Position numbers and translations under genes: made by a program
In this document: positions 49,784 to 59,011 of the stretch, piece after piece
Position numbering within the stretch: the stretch's first letter is position 1
Layout of the letters: each line of letters begins with the position of its first letter
Source: Pseudomonadales bacterium
GTDB lineage: Bacteria > Pseudomonadota > Gammaproteobacteria > Pseudomonadales > UBA5862
Direction: 5' to 3'
Length of the DNA stretch: 64,000 bases
Assembly: GCA_024234215.1 (NCBI GenBank)
Contig: JACKOQ010000002.1
Location: 248,001 to 312,000, forward strand
The notes under the pieces: model-generated
What the model was told of the DNA's origin: nothing
Database searches by the model: none
The model's input: only the letters and a program-made list of their open reading frames with translations

Positions 49784-50509
49784 ATGCAGCTCTCCCCCGC
49801 CGACATTGCCAGCCAGGCCGAACAGTTGGCCGCCAAAAGCCCGCGGGAGATCCTGCGCCACGCCTTTGCCCGGTTCGACGCCATCGCCATCTCCTTCAGC
49901 GGTGCCGAGGATGTGGTGCTGATCGACATGGCCGTGAAGCTGAACAAGGCGGTGCAGGTCTTCTCGATCGACACCGGTCGGCTGCACCCCGAGACCTACC
50001 GCTTCATCGACCGGGTGCGCGAGCACTATCAGATTCCGATCGAGCTGCTCTTCCCCGACGCCGACCAGGTGCGGCAACTGGTCAACGCCAAGGGGCTGTT
50101 CAGCTTCTACCGTGACGGCCACCAGGAGTGCTGCCAGATCCGCAAGACCAACCCGTTGCGGGCGAAACTGGCCGCCCTCGATGGCTGGATCACCGGTCAG
50201 CGGCGCGACCAAAGCCCCTCGACCCGCCAGCAGATTCCAGTGATGGAGCTCGACCCGGCCTTTTCGAGCGAAGCGCGGCAGCTGGTCAAGTTCAACCCAC
50301 TGGCCAACTGGAGTTCGCAGCAGGTGTGGGACTACATCCGCAGCTTCGATCTGCCCTACAACCCGCTGCACGAGCGCGGTTTCGTCAGCATCGGCTGCGA
50401 GCCCTGCACCCGGCCGGTGCTGCCCGGCCAGCACGAGCGCGAGGGGCGCTGGTGGTGGGAAGAGGCCGCCCACAAAGAGTGCGGCCTGCATGTGATCAAC
50501 CTGAAGTAG
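49784..50509 (+). CDS. cysH: Adenosine 5'-phosphosulfate (APS) reductase CysH
   Basis: The 241-residue enzyme reduces APS to sulfite with thioredoxin. It has the four iron-sulfur cysteines of APS (not PAPS) reductases: Cys116-Cys117 in ECCQIRK and Cys205/Cys208 in GCEPC, plus the catalytic Cys233 in KECGLH. ISFSGAEDVVLIDMA is the P-loop-like motif and SIDTGRLHPETY is typical. It is divergent from thrH. Confidence 0.97.
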   Translation: MQLSPADIASQAEQLAAKSPREILRHAFARFDAIAISFSGAEDVVLIDMAVKLNKAVQVFSIDTGRLHPETYRFIDRVREHYQIPIELLFPDADQVRQLVNAKGLFSFYRDGHQECCQIRKTNPLRAKLAALDGWITGQRRDQSPSTRQQIPVMELDPAFSSEARQLVKFNPLANWSSQQVWDYIRSFDLPYNPLHERGFVSIGCEPCTRPVLPGQHEREGRWWWEEAAHKECGLHVINLK

Positions 50510-50602
50510 TCACGGCCGTTCATCCGGCATCGCCGGCGCCGCGGGCCGTGGCCGCGCGCTCTCCCCCTCCCCGCTTCACGCGCGAAACGGGCCGCTTTTT
50601 CG

Positions 50603-50608
50603 TATAAT
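50603..50608 (+). promoter_or_regulatory. Candidate -10 of the purH-purD operon
   Basis: A perfect TATAAT lies 94 bases upstream of the purH ATG. No good -35 hexamer is present at 16-18 bases. I see no clear PurR box. Confidence 0.38.
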
Positions 50609-50702
50609 CGCCGGCCTTTCGACCGTGCCAGTGCCGGTTCACCCACCACCCGGATGGCGCGCCCTCGACCCCGCCTCACCCTTGAGCCTTTTCAGAGCAG
50701 AG

Positions 50703-52283
50703 ATGAACAGCCCCTCCTCACCCGATTCGATGACCCCCCGGCGCGCGCTGTTGAGCGTGTCGGACAAGACCGGCCTGATTCCCTTCGCCCAGGCGCTGGC
50801 CGCCCGCGGCATCGAGCTGCTGTCGACCGGCGGCACCCACCGTGCCCTGCAGCAGGCCGGCATCGCGGTGCAGGAGGTGTCGGGCTACACCGGCTTTCCG
50901 GAGATCATGGGTGGACGGGTGAAGACGCTGCATCCGAAGGTGCATGGCGCCATTCTCGGGCGCCGTGGCGAGGATGACGCCATCGCCGCGGCCCATGGCA
51001 TCGACTACATCGATCTGGTGGTGGTCAACCTCTACCCGTTCGCCGAGACCATCTCCCGCCCCGACTGCGACCTGGCGATGGCGATCGAGCAGATCGACAT
51101 CGGCGGCCCGACGATGATCCGGGCGGCAGCCAAGAACCATCGCGATGTCGCCGTGGTGGTCGAGCCGGCGGACTATGAACGGCTGCTGAGCGAACTGGCG
51201 TCGACCGGCAGCCTGAGCGCCGCCACCCGGCTGCGGCTGGCCGGGGTCGCCTTTGCACACACTGCCCGCTATGACGATGCGATTGCCAACTATCTGGGCC
51301 GCCTCGACGAAGTCGACGGCGAATGCTTTCCGCGCAGCCTCAACCTGCAGTTCGACAAGGTCGAACCGATGCGCTACGGCGAAAACCCGCATCAGCGCGC
51401 CGCCTTCTACCGTGAGCGCGACAGCCGCGAGGCGGGCATCGCCACTGCACGGCAACTGCAGGGCAAGGCGCTCTCCTACAACAATGTGGCCGACACCGAT
51501 GCCGCGCTCGAATGTGTCAAGAGCTTCAGCGAACCGGCCTGCGTGATCGTCAAGCATGCCAACCCCTGCGGCGTGGCGGTGGCCGCCACCCCGCTCGCCG
51601 CCTATGAGCTGGCCTATCGGACCGACCCGACCTCGGCCTTTGGCGGCATCATCGCCTTCAACCGTCCGCTCGATCTGGCCTGCGCCAGCGCCATCATCGA
51701 ACGGCAGTTCGTCGAGGTGATCATCGCGCCGGCGGTGAGCGAGGAGGCGCTGCCGGTGCTGGCCAGCAAACCCAATGTCCGACTGCTGGTCACCGGCGCC
51801 TGGGGTGAGCCGCAGCCGGCGCTCGACTACAAGCGGGTGCAGGGCGGCCTGCTGGTGCAGGAGCGCGATCTGGGACAGGTCAGCGCGGCCCAGTTGCGAC
51901 AGGTGACACGCCGCGCACCCACTGCCGAGGAGCTGGAAGATCTGCTGTTTGCCTGGAGGGTGGCGAAGTTCGTCAAATCCAATGCGATCATCTACGCCCG
52001 TGGCGGCAGCACCATCGGCATCGGCGCCGGACAGATGAGCCGGCTCTACAGCGCCCGCATCGCCGGCATCAAGGCCGCCGACGAGGGGCTGACGGTGGCC
52101 GGTTCGGTGATGGCCTCCGACGCCTTCTTCCCGTTCCGCGATGGCATCGACACCGCAGCAGCGGCCGGCATCCGCGCGGTGATCCAGCCCGGCGGCTCAC
52201 TGCGCGATGCCGAGGTGATTGCCGCCGCCGATGAAGCCGACATGGCCATGCTGTTCACCGGCATGCGCCATTTCCGCCACTGA
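50703..52283 (+). CDS. purH: PurH, AICAR transformylase/IMP cyclohydrolase
   Basis: PurH carries out the last two steps of IMP synthesis. The 526-residue protein has the N-terminal cyclohydrolase (LLSVSDKTGLIPFAQ, STGGTHRALQQAG, GFPEIMGGRVKTLHPKVHGAIL) and C-terminal transformylase (RYGENPHQRAAFY, VKHANPCGVA, SNAIIYARGGSTIGIGAGQMSR). The ATG at 50703 is chosen; an open frame from 50625 is longer than the family. It is followed 15 bases later by purD. Confidence 0.97.
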   Translation: MNSPSSPDSMTPRRALLSVSDKTGLIPFAQALAARGIELLSTGGTHRALQQAGIAVQEVSGYTGFPEIMGGRVKTLHPKVHGAILGRRGEDDAIAAAHGIDYIDLVVVNLYPFAETISRPDCDLAMAIEQIDIGGPTMIRAAAKNHRDVAVVVEPADYERLLSELASTGSLSAATRLRLAGVAFAHTARYDDAIANYLGRLDEVDGECFPRSLNLQFDKVEPMRYGENPHQRAAFYRERDSREAGIATARQLQGKALSYNNVADTDAALECVKSFSEPACVIVKHANPCGVAVAATPLAAYELAYRTDPTSAFGGIIAFNRPLDLACASAIIERQFVEVIIAPAVSEEALPVLASKPNVRLLVTGAWGEPQPALDYKRVQGGLLVQERDLGQVSAAQLRQVTRRAPTAEELEDLLFAWRVAKFVKSNAIIYARGGSTIGIGAGQMSRLYSARIAGIKAADEGLTVAGSVMASDAFFPFRDGIDTAAAAGIRAVIQPGGSLRDAEVIAAADEADMAMLFTGMRHFRH

Positions 52284-52298
52284 TCAGGAGTCCATTCG

Positions 52299-53594
52299 AT
52301 GTCTGCCCACACTGTTCTGGTGATCGGCTCCGGTGGCCGTGAACATGCACTGGCCTGGAAGCTGGCACAGTCGCCCCAGGTGGCCAGGGTGCTGGTGGCG
52401 CCCGGCAATGCCGGCACAGCCAGTGAGCCCAAGGTCGAGAATGTCGCCATCGATCCGCTCGAGTTCGACCGCCTGGTCGAACTGGCGCGCCAGCAGCAGG
52501 TGCGCTGCACGGTGGTGGGGCCGGAGGTGCCGCTGGTGGCGGGCATCGTCGACCGCTTCCAGGCCGAGGGGCTGGCCTGCTTCGGTCCGACCCGGGCGAT
52601 GGCACAGCTCGAAGGCTCCAAACGCTTCGCCAAGGACTTTCTCGCACGCCACCACATTCCGACCGCCGCCTACCAGAGCTTCACCGAGGTGGCGCCGGCA
52701 CTGGCCTACATCGATGCCTGCGGCGCCCCGATCGTCGTCAAGGCCGATGGGCTGGCGGCCGGCAAGGGGGTGATCGTGGCACAGAGCGTCGACGAGGCCA
52801 AGGCGGCGGTGCAGGAGATGCTGGCCGGTAACGCCTTCGGCGATGCCGGCCATCGGGTGGTGATCGAGGAGTTTCTGACCGGCGAAGAGGCCAGCTTCAT
52901 CGTCATGGCCGATGGCCGGCATGTGATTGCGCTGGCCACCTCGCAGGACCACAAGGCGCGCGACGACGGTGACCTCGGCCCCAACACCGGCGGCATGGGC
53001 GCCTACTCACCGGCACCGGTGATCACGCCGGCGCTGCACCAGCGCATCATGGCCCAGGTCATTCAGCCGACGCTGGCCGGCATGGCCGCCGAGGGGCACC
53101 CCTACCACGGCTTTCTCTATGCCGGCCTGATGATCGATGCGGCCGGCGAACCCAGAGTGCTCGAATTCAACTGCCGGTTTGGCGATCCGGAGACGCAGCC
53201 GATCCTGCTGCGGTTGCAGTCCGATCTGTTCGAGCTGATCAGCGCAGCGCTCGATGAGCGGCTCGATGGCTGCGAATGCCGCTGGGATCCGCGCCCGGCA
53301 CTCGGCGTGGTGATGGCCGCTGGCGGCTATCCGGGTGAGTATGCCACCGGCGATCCGATCGAGGGACTCGCACAGCCACTGCCCGACTGCAAGGTGTTCC
53401 ATGCCGGCACCCGCCTCGATGACGGCCAGGTGGTCACCGCCGGCGGCCGGGTGCTCTGCGTCACCGCGCTCGGCGACAGCGTCGCCGCCGCACAGGCACT
53501 GGCCTACCGCAACGTGGCGCAAATCCAGTGGCGGGGCGCCTACTGTCGCCGCGACATCGGCTACCGCGCCGTGGCCCGGGAGCGGCAGCCCTGA
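52299..53594 (+). CDS. purD: PurD, phosphoribosylamine-glycine ligase
   Basis: PurD makes glycinamide ribonucleotide with an ATP-grasp fold. The 431-residue protein begins with VLVIGSGGREHALAWKLAQSP, has GPTRAMAQLEGSKRFAKDF, VVKADGLAAGKGV, EEFLTGEEASF and VLEFNCRFGDPETQPIL. It is the second gene of purHD and is followed seven bases later by the LON-domain gene. Confidence 0.98.
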   Translation: MSAHTVLVIGSGGREHALAWKLAQSPQVARVLVAPGNAGTASEPKVENVAIDPLEFDRLVELARQQQVRCTVVGPEVPLVAGIVDRFQAEGLACFGPTRAMAQLEGSKRFAKDFLARHHIPTAAYQSFTEVAPALAYIDACGAPIVVKADGLAAGKGVIVAQSVDEAKAAVQEMLAGNAFGDAGHRVVIEEFLTGEEASFIVMADGRHVIALATSQDHKARDDGDLGPNTGGMGAYSPAPVITPALHQRIMAQVIQPTLAGMAAEGHPYHGFLYAGLMIDAAGEPRVLEFNCRFGDPETQPILLRLQSDLFELISAALDERLDGCECRWDPRPALGVVMAAGGYPGEYATGDPIEGLAQPLPDCKVFHAGTRLDDGQVVTAGGRVLCVTALGDSVAAAQALAYRNVAQIQWRGAYCRRDIGYRAVARERQP

Positions 53595-53601
53595 GTCGGC
53601 G

Positions 53602-54195
53602 ATGAGCAGTTCGATCCCGCTGTTTCCGCTCAAGACCACGCTCTTTCCCAGTGGCCGGATCCAGTTGCAGATCTTCGAGCCGCGCTATCTGGAGATGGTC
53701 TCCTTCTGCATGAAACAGAAGGTCGACTTCGGTGTCGTCACCATCATCGAGGGCGAGGAGGTGGGCGAGCTGCCGCGGTTCCACCCGATCGGCACTGAAG
53801 CGCGCATCGTCGACTTCCAGCAGCTGCGGCACAACCGGCTCGGACTGCTGGTCGAAGGTGGACGCAAGTTCAGCATCGCGCACCACGCCAGCACCCCCAG
53901 TCGCCGGCTGCAGGCCGAGGTAGAGTGGCTGGCGCCAGAACCGCCGCTGGAGGTTCCGGCCGGTCGCTTCGAGATCCTGCAGAGCACCCTGCAGCAGCTG
54001 CTGGAGTATCCTTTCGTCGAACGGCTGGCGATGGCGAGCGACCCCACCGAGGCGCGCACGCTGGGCTGGCAACTGTCGCAACTGCTGCCGCTGCCGGCCG
54101 ATGAGAAGCAGGCGCTGCTGACGCTCGACGATCCACTCGAACGGCTGCTGCAACTGGAACAGATCTTCGACGCGCTGCGACAGGAAGCGCAGTAA
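53602..54195 (+). CDS. LON N-terminal (LAN) domain protein
   Basis: The 197-residue protein has a stand-alone Lon substrate-binding domain: PLFPLKTTLFPSGRIQLQIFEPRYLEMV and FGVVTIIEGEEVGE, followed by an alpha-helical tail (LLQLEQIFDALRQ). These proteins are annotated as peptidase S16-like; catalytic Lon domains are absent. It is seven bases after purD and may be co-transcribed. Confidence 0.85.
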   Translation: MSSSIPLFPLKTTLFPSGRIQLQIFEPRYLEMVSFCMKQKVDFGVVTIIEGEEVGELPRFHPIGTEARIVDFQQLRHNRLGLLVEGGRKFSIAHHASTPSRRLQAEVEWLAPEPPLEVPAGRFEILQSTLQQLLEYPFVERLAMASDPTEARTLGWQLSQLLPLPADEKQALLTLDDPLERLLQLEQIFDALRQEAQ

Positions 54196-54231
54196 ACCGC
54201 CCCGCCACCCTGGCACCAACCGAGGTCCCGG

Positions 54232-54501
54232 ATGCAACCCACCGAACCGCCGCGCATCGAATTTCCCTGCCGCTATCCGATCAAGGTGATGGGCGAGGCC
54301 CGCGATGACTTCGCCGATTTCGTCGTCGCCACCGTCTCCCGCCATGCCCCCGGTTTGCTGTATGAAGAGGTCAGCATCCGCCCCAGCCGTGACGGCAACT
54401 ACCTGGCGGTCACCCTCTTCATCGAGGCACAGGGCGAGGCGCAACTGGCGCTGATCTTCGGCGCGCTCAAGGGCGACCCGCGGGTGCGCATGGTGTTATG
54501 A
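54232..54501 (+). CDS. ybeD: YbeD/DUF493 family protein
   Basis: The 89-residue protein matches YbeD, a small ferredoxin-fold regulator-like protein found next to lipB: IEFPCRYPIKVMGEARDDFADFVVATV, SIRPSRDGNYLAVT. It overlaps the lipB start (ATGA). Its role is not settled. Confidence 0.92.
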   Translation: MQPTEPPRIEFPCRYPIKVMGEARDDFADFVVATVSRHAPGLLYEEVSIRPSRDGNYLAVTLFIEAQGEAQLALIFGALKGDPRVRMVL

Positions 54502-55160
54502 ACCCGGCGGCTGGGCTCAGCGACCTGCTGCGGCTGCGCACCCTCGGCCTGCAACCCTATGATGACTGCTGGCAGGCGATGCAGCGGTTCACCGCGACCC
54601 GCGATGCCCACACGCCGGATGAGCTGTGGATCGTGCAGCATCCGCCACTGTTCACGCTGGGTCAGGCCGGTCGGCCGGAGCATCTGCTCGACCCTGGCAC
54701 CATTCCGGTGCTGCAGAGCGACCGTGGCGGTCAGGTCACCTACCATGGTCCGGGGCAACTGCTGATCTACCTGCTGCTCGATCTGCAACGCAAGGGCATC
54801 GGCATCCGCCAGCTGGTGGATGCGATCGAGCAGGCAGTGATCGACTGCCTGAAGACGCTCGGCATCGATGCCGCAACGCACAGCGGCGCGCCCGGCGTCT
54901 ATGTCGGCGCCGAGAAGATCGCCTCGCTCGGCCTGCGGGTGCGGCGCGGCTGCTCCTATCATGGTCTGGCGCTCAATGTGGCGATGGATCTTGCGCCGTT
55001 CCGACGGATCAACCCCTGCGGCCATCCCGGCCTCGGCATGACCCAGGTGAGCCACTTCGTGGCGGAGGCCACGCCCGAATCGGTCACGCCACCGTTGTGC
55101 CGGCATCTGATGCAGCGGTTGGCGTATACTCACGGCCACCCACTCACCGGCTGGAGTTGA
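54498..55160 (+). CDS. lipB: LipB, octanoyl-[ACP]-protein octanoyltransferase
   Basis: LipB moves octanoate from ACP to the lipoyl domains of dehydrogenase complexes. The 220-residue protein has LWIVQHPPLFTLGQAG, DRGGQVTYHGPGQLLIYLLLD, and the catalytic Lys in VYVGAEKIASLGLRV and Cys in NPCGHPGLGMTQ. It overlaps ybeD and is followed closely by lipA. Confidence 0.97.
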   Translation: MNPAAGLSDLLRLRTLGLQPYDDCWQAMQRFTATRDAHTPDELWIVQHPPLFTLGQAGRPEHLLDPGTIPVLQSDRGGQVTYHGPGQLLIYLLLDLQRKGIGIRQLVDAIEQAVIDCLKTLGIDAATHSGAPGVYVGAEKIASLGLRVRRGCSYHGLALNVAMDLAPFRRINPCGHPGLGMTQVSHFVAEATPESVTPPLCRHLMQRLAYTHGHPLTGWS

Positions 55161-55164
55161 GCCG

Positions 55165-56148
55165 ATGTCCGAATCCCCGCCCATCCGCTCCCGGCCGCTG
55201 GGAGTCCCTGCCGCCGCCGGCATCAAACTGCGCGGCGAAGAGAAGGTCGCCCGCATCCCGGTCAAGGTGATCCCCACCGACACCCTGCCGCGCAAGCCCG
55301 CCTGGATCCGGGTGCGCCTGCCCAGCTCTGGCGAGGTGCAGCGCATCCGCACGATTCTGCGGCAGCATCGCCTCAGCACCGTCTGCGAGGAGGCGGCCTG
55401 CCCGAACCTGCCGGAGTGTTTCGGCGGCGGCACCGCCACCTTCATGATCATGGGCGACATCTGCACCCGCCGCTGCCCCTTCTGCGACGTCGCCCACGGC
55501 CGACCCCAGCCGCTCGATGTCGACGAACCGGCGCAACTGGCCGCCGCGGTGGCCGAACTGAAGCTGCGCTATGTGGTGATCACCTCGGTCGACCGCGATG
55601 ACCTGCGCGATGGCGGCGGCGGCCACTTCGCCGCCTGCATCGCCGCGCTGCGCCAACGGAGCCCCGGCATCGAGATCGAGATTCTGGTGCCCGACTTTCG
55701 CGGCCGCATCGCGCCAGCGCTCGATGCGCTGCTGAGCGCACCGCCCGACATCTTCAACCACAACCTCGAAACCGTCCCCCGGCTCTACCCGTCGGTCCGT
55801 CCCGGTGCCGACTACCTGGGCTCACTGCAACTGCTGCAAACATTCAAGGCACGTCAGCCGGCAGTTCCGACCAAATCGGGGCTGATGCTGGGGCTGGGCG
55901 AGGCGCGCGACGAACTGATCGAAGTGATGCACGACCTGCGTGCCCATGGGGTCGACATGCTGACGCTCGGCCAGTACCTGCAACCCAGCCGGCACCACCT
56001 GCCGGTCAGCCGCTTCGTCACTCCGGACGAATTCAGCGAGCTGGGGGAGATCGCCCGCGGCCTTGGCTTCAGCCAGGTGGCCAGCGCGCCGCTGGTGCGC
56101 TCCTCCTACCATGCCGACCGCCAGGCCCACGGTGAAGCGGTCGATTGA
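55165..56148 (+). CDS. lipA: LipA, lipoyl synthase
   Basis: LipA is a radical SAM enzyme with two 4Fe-4S clusters that inserts two sulfurs into the octanoyl chain. The 327-residue protein has the auxiliary-cluster motif CEEAACPNLPEC and the SAM motif CTRRCPFCDV, plus GHFAACIAALRQRSP and HYLPVS-like HLPVSRFVTPDEF. Third gene of ybeD-lipB-lipA. Confidence 0.98.
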   Translation: MSESPPIRSRPLGVPAAAGIKLRGEEKVARIPVKVIPTDTLPRKPAWIRVRLPSSGEVQRIRTILRQHRLSTVCEEAACPNLPECFGGGTATFMIMGDICTRRCPFCDVAHGRPQPLDVDEPAQLAAAVAELKLRYVVITSVDRDDLRDGGGGHFAACIAALRQRSPGIEIEILVPDFRGRIAPALDALLSAPPDIFNHNLETVPRLYPSVRPGADYLGSLQLLQTFKARQPAVPTKSGLMLGLGEARDELIEVMHDLRAHGVDMLTLGQYLQPSRHHLPVSRFVTPDEFSELGEIARGLGFSQVASAPLVRSSYHADRQAHGEAVD

Positions 56149-56162
56149 CCCCGTCAAAATCG

Positions 56163-56189
56163 GGGGCAGTCTTGTCAGCCGACTGCCTC
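56163..56189 (+). terminator. Hairpin after lipA
   Basis: GGCAGTC (56165-56171) pairs with GACTGCC (56181-56187), extended by two more pairs (one G-U), 15 bases after the lipA stop. No T-run follows. The rest of the gap before atuA shows nothing I can name except the ribosome site AAGGAG. Confidence 0.4.
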
Positions 56190-56287
56190 TGCGTATACCC
56201 TTGCTGGCGATTTCGGGGCTGGCGACAAAACAGCCGTCGGCCGGCCTCAGACAGAAAATAACGACAGGCCATTAAGGAGCAGCAACC

Positions 56288-58066
56288 ATGGCGGGTTCCC
56301 CCAACGACAAAATCATCATCGGCAACTGCAGCGGCTTCTATGGCGACAAGGTTTCTGCCGCCAGGGATCTGGTGATGGGCGGTCCCATCGATGTGCTGAC
56401 CGGCGATTACCTGGCCGAGCTGACCATGGTGATCCTCTACCGACAGCGCCTGAAGGATGGCTCTCGCGGCTGGGTCAACACCCATCTGAAGCAGATGGAG
56501 CAGGTGATGGGCACCTGCATCGACCGCGGCATCAAGGTGGTCACCAATGCCGGCGGTCTCAACCCCAGGGGCTGCGCCGAAGCGACCCAGGCCCTGGCCG
56601 ACCAGCTCGGTCTCAAGGTGAAGGTGGCCTACATCGAAGGCGATGACCTGCTGCCACGCATCGGCGAGCTGCAACAGAAGGGTGAGCAGCTCATCAACAT
56701 GGACAAGGGGATGCCGCTGGCCGAGAGCACCTTTCCACCGGTGACCGCCAACGCCTATCTCGGCTGCTGGGGCATGGTCGATGCGCTCAATCAGGGGGCC
56801 GACATCGTCATTGCCCCACGGGTGACCGATGCGGCGGTGGTGATGGCCCCCGCGGCCTGGAAGTTCGGCTGGAAGCGCGACGACTGGGACCGCCTGGCCG
56901 GTGCGCTGGCGGCAGGCCATGTAATCGAGTGCGGCTGTCAGGCCACCGGCGGCAACTACTCGTTCTTCCATGAGATTCCCAGCTTCGTCAATGTCGGCTA
57001 TCCCTGGGCCGAGATCTACCCCGATGGCTCCTTCACCATCTCCAAGCACCCCGACACCGGCGGCGCGGTCACCGTGGGGACGGTCACGGCGCAGATCATG
57101 TACGAGATTCGCGGCACCCAGTACCTCAACCCCGATGTCACCGCCCACTTCGACACCCTGCGCATCGAGCAGCGCGGCCGTGACCGGGTCTTCGTCTCCG
57201 GCGTCAAAGGCTCGAACCCCCCCCCCTCGCACAAAGTCTGCATCAACACGATGGGGGGCTACAAAAACAAGATGACCTGCGCCATCTATGGCCTGGATGC
57301 CGAGAAGAAGGCCAACACCTTCCTCGACGCCTACCTGACCATGCTGGGCGGACGCGAGCAGTTCGACAAGATCGAGACCCAGTTCATCCCGACCCAGAAA
57401 GAGAATCCGCCAACCAACGAAGAGGCCTTCTCGCTGTTCCGCATCAATCTGGTGTCGCAGAACCAGAAGCTGGTCGGCCCCTATCTGACACCGAAGATGA
57501 TCGAGATGGGCCTGGCCAACGTGCCTGGTTTCTCGACCATCGAGAGTGCCGGCGAAGGGCAGGCACTGATCAAGTACTGGCCAGCCCTGGTCAGCAGTGA
57601 GTTCATCAGTGAAACGGTGACCTTCGACGGCCAGCAGAAGAGCGTCGCGCCGACGCAGCAGCTCGGTCTGCCCCAGGCAGTGGTCACCAAGCCGGGCTTT
57701 CCGATTCCGCCGGTGCCGACCGGTCCCACCGCGCCCACTGCGCTGGGACGGATCTACGCAGCCCGCTCCGGCGACAAGGGCGGGTCGGCCAACGTCGGCA
57801 TCTGGGGCACGACGCCCGAGTCCTACGCCTTCTTGCGCGACTTCCTCACCGTGGAGCGGCTCAAGGAGATCATGGTCGACGTGCGTCCGTTCGAGATCGA
57901 GCGCTACGAGTTCCCCAACCTGTTCGCGCTGAACTTCTACATCCACGACATCCTGCAGGATGGGGTCTCCTCCTCGACCCGCATGGATCCGCAGGCCAAG
58001 ACCCTGGGCGAATATCTGCGCGCCAAGGTGGTCGAGATTCCGCTGTCAATCCCGCGGGTGTGCTGA
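56288..58066 (+). CDS. atuA: Acyclic terpene utilisation protein AtuA
   Basis: The 592-residue protein matches AtuA (DUF1446): IIIGNCSGFYGDKVSAA, TNAGGLNPRGCAEATQALA, VTDAAVVMAPAAWKFGW, GHVIECGCQATGGNYS and the C-terminal AtuA-like domain with ARSGDKGGSANVGIWG. AtuA is needed for growth on citronellol and geraniol in Pseudomonas, but its chemistry is unknown. It starts the cluster atuA-hydratase-atuC-atuF; AAGGAG is well placed before the ATG. Confidence 0.93.
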   Translation: MAGSPNDKIIIGNCSGFYGDKVSAARDLVMGGPIDVLTGDYLAELTMVILYRQRLKDGSRGWVNTHLKQMEQVMGTCIDRGIKVVTNAGGLNPRGCAEATQALADQLGLKVKVAYIEGDDLLPRIGELQQKGEQLINMDKGMPLAESTFPPVTANAYLGCWGMVDALNQGADIVIAPRVTDAAVVMAPAAWKFGWKRDDWDRLAGALAAGHVIECGCQATGGNYSFFHEIPSFVNVGYPWAEIYPDGSFTISKHPDTGGAVTVGTVTAQIMYEIRGTQYLNPDVTAHFDTLRIEQRGRDRVFVSGVKGSNPPPSHKVCINTMGGYKNKMTCAIYGLDAEKKANTFLDAYLTMLGGREQFDKIETQFIPTQKENPPTNEEAFSLFRINLVSQNQKLVGPYLTPKMIEMGLANVPGFSTIESAGEGQALIKYWPALVSSEFISETVTFDGQQKSVAPTQQLGLPQAVVTKPGFPIPPVPTGPTAPTALGRIYAARSGDKGGSANVGIWGTTPESYAFLRDFLTVERLKEIMVDVRPFEIERYEFPNLFALNFYIHDILQDGVSSSTRMDPQAKTLGEYLRAKVVEIPLSIPRVC

Positions 58067-58131
58067 AGCAGATGGAAATGCCGGCGTGGCCGATCCACGC
58101 TGGCACAGAATAACAATCAAGGAGCAGTTCC

Positions 58132-58941
58132 ATGGCCACACTCACACTCGATGGGCTGGTGTTCGAGTGCGTGATCGTCAGCGTCAGCGATCACATCATG
58201 ACCATCACCCTCAACCGTCCCGAAAAGAAGAATTCGATCAGCCCGACCCTGGGCACAGAACTCACCTACGCCCTGCGGGTGGCGGAGCAGGAGCGCGACA
58301 TCCGCGTGGTGGTCCTGGCCGCCAATGGCGACACCTTCTGCGCCGGCGGCGACCTCGGCACGATGGGCGGCGGCGCTGCGCAGCAGAGCCAGAGCACCGT
58401 GCCCAAGATCGACGATGGCCGCGAGCTGGCCTCGCTGCTGCGTGACCTCTGCAAGCCCGTCATCGTCAAGGCGCAGGGGCCAGTGCTGGCCGGCGGTCTG
58501 CTGATCATCTGCAACGCAACCCATGTCGTCGCCGCCGACCACATCTTCTTCAGCGCGCCGGAGATCAAGCGCGGCATCTGGCCGTTCATGGTGATGGCCG
58601 GGCTGTTCCGGGTGATGCCGCGGCGAATCGGCCTCGACTTCATCATGCGCGGCTACAAGATGGATGCCAGAACGGCGCAGCAGCATGGCCTGGCGACCGA
58701 GGTGGTGCCGGCCGCGCAGCTCGATGCCCGGGTGGCTGAACTGGCCCAGGAGCTGGCCGATCTCTCGCCAGCCGCCATGCGCCTTGGCCTCGAAGCCTTC
58801 TATCGCCAGGAGCTGATGGCCTTCGATGAAGCCATTCCCTTCCTAAAGGAGATGCTCGACAAGAGCCTGAAGACCGCGGATGCCAAGGAGGGCATCACCG
58901 CCTTTCTCGAAAAGCGCAAACCGGTCTGGAAAGGTTGCTGA
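58132..58941 (+). CDS. Enoyl-CoA hydratase family (AtuE-like)
   Basis: The 269-residue crotonase-fold protein has ITLNRPEKKNSIS, the oxyanion-hole motif FCAGGDLGTM and VLAGGLLIICNATHVV, and FFSAPEIKRGIWP. Its place between atuA and the carboxylase beta gene suggests isohexenyl-glutaconyl-CoA hydratase (AtuE) or an equivalent; a generic hydratase is possible. AAGGAGCAGTTCC precedes the ATG. Confidence 0.85.
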   Translation: MATLTLDGLVFECVIVSVSDHIMTITLNRPEKKNSISPTLGTELTYALRVAEQERDIRVVVLAANGDTFCAGGDLGTMGGGAAQQSQSTVPKIDDGRELASLLRDLCKPVIVKAQGPVLAGGLLIICNATHVVAADHIFFSAPEIKRGIWPFMVMAGLFRVMPRRIGLDFIMRGYKMDARTAQQHGLATEVVPAAQLDARVAELAQELADLSPAAMRLGLEAFYRQELMAFDEAIPFLKEMLDKSLKTADAKEGITAFLEKRKPVWKGC

Positions 58942-59011
58942 ATCCCCCCGTCCGCACGGCCACTCGATCGAAAACCCATCACGAGATTTTGCAGGTACCA
59001 AGGAAGCAGTC

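Noticed and set aside
56069..57946. A 625-codon leftward open frame over atuA
   Set aside because: Antisense to AtuA; no recognisable domain.
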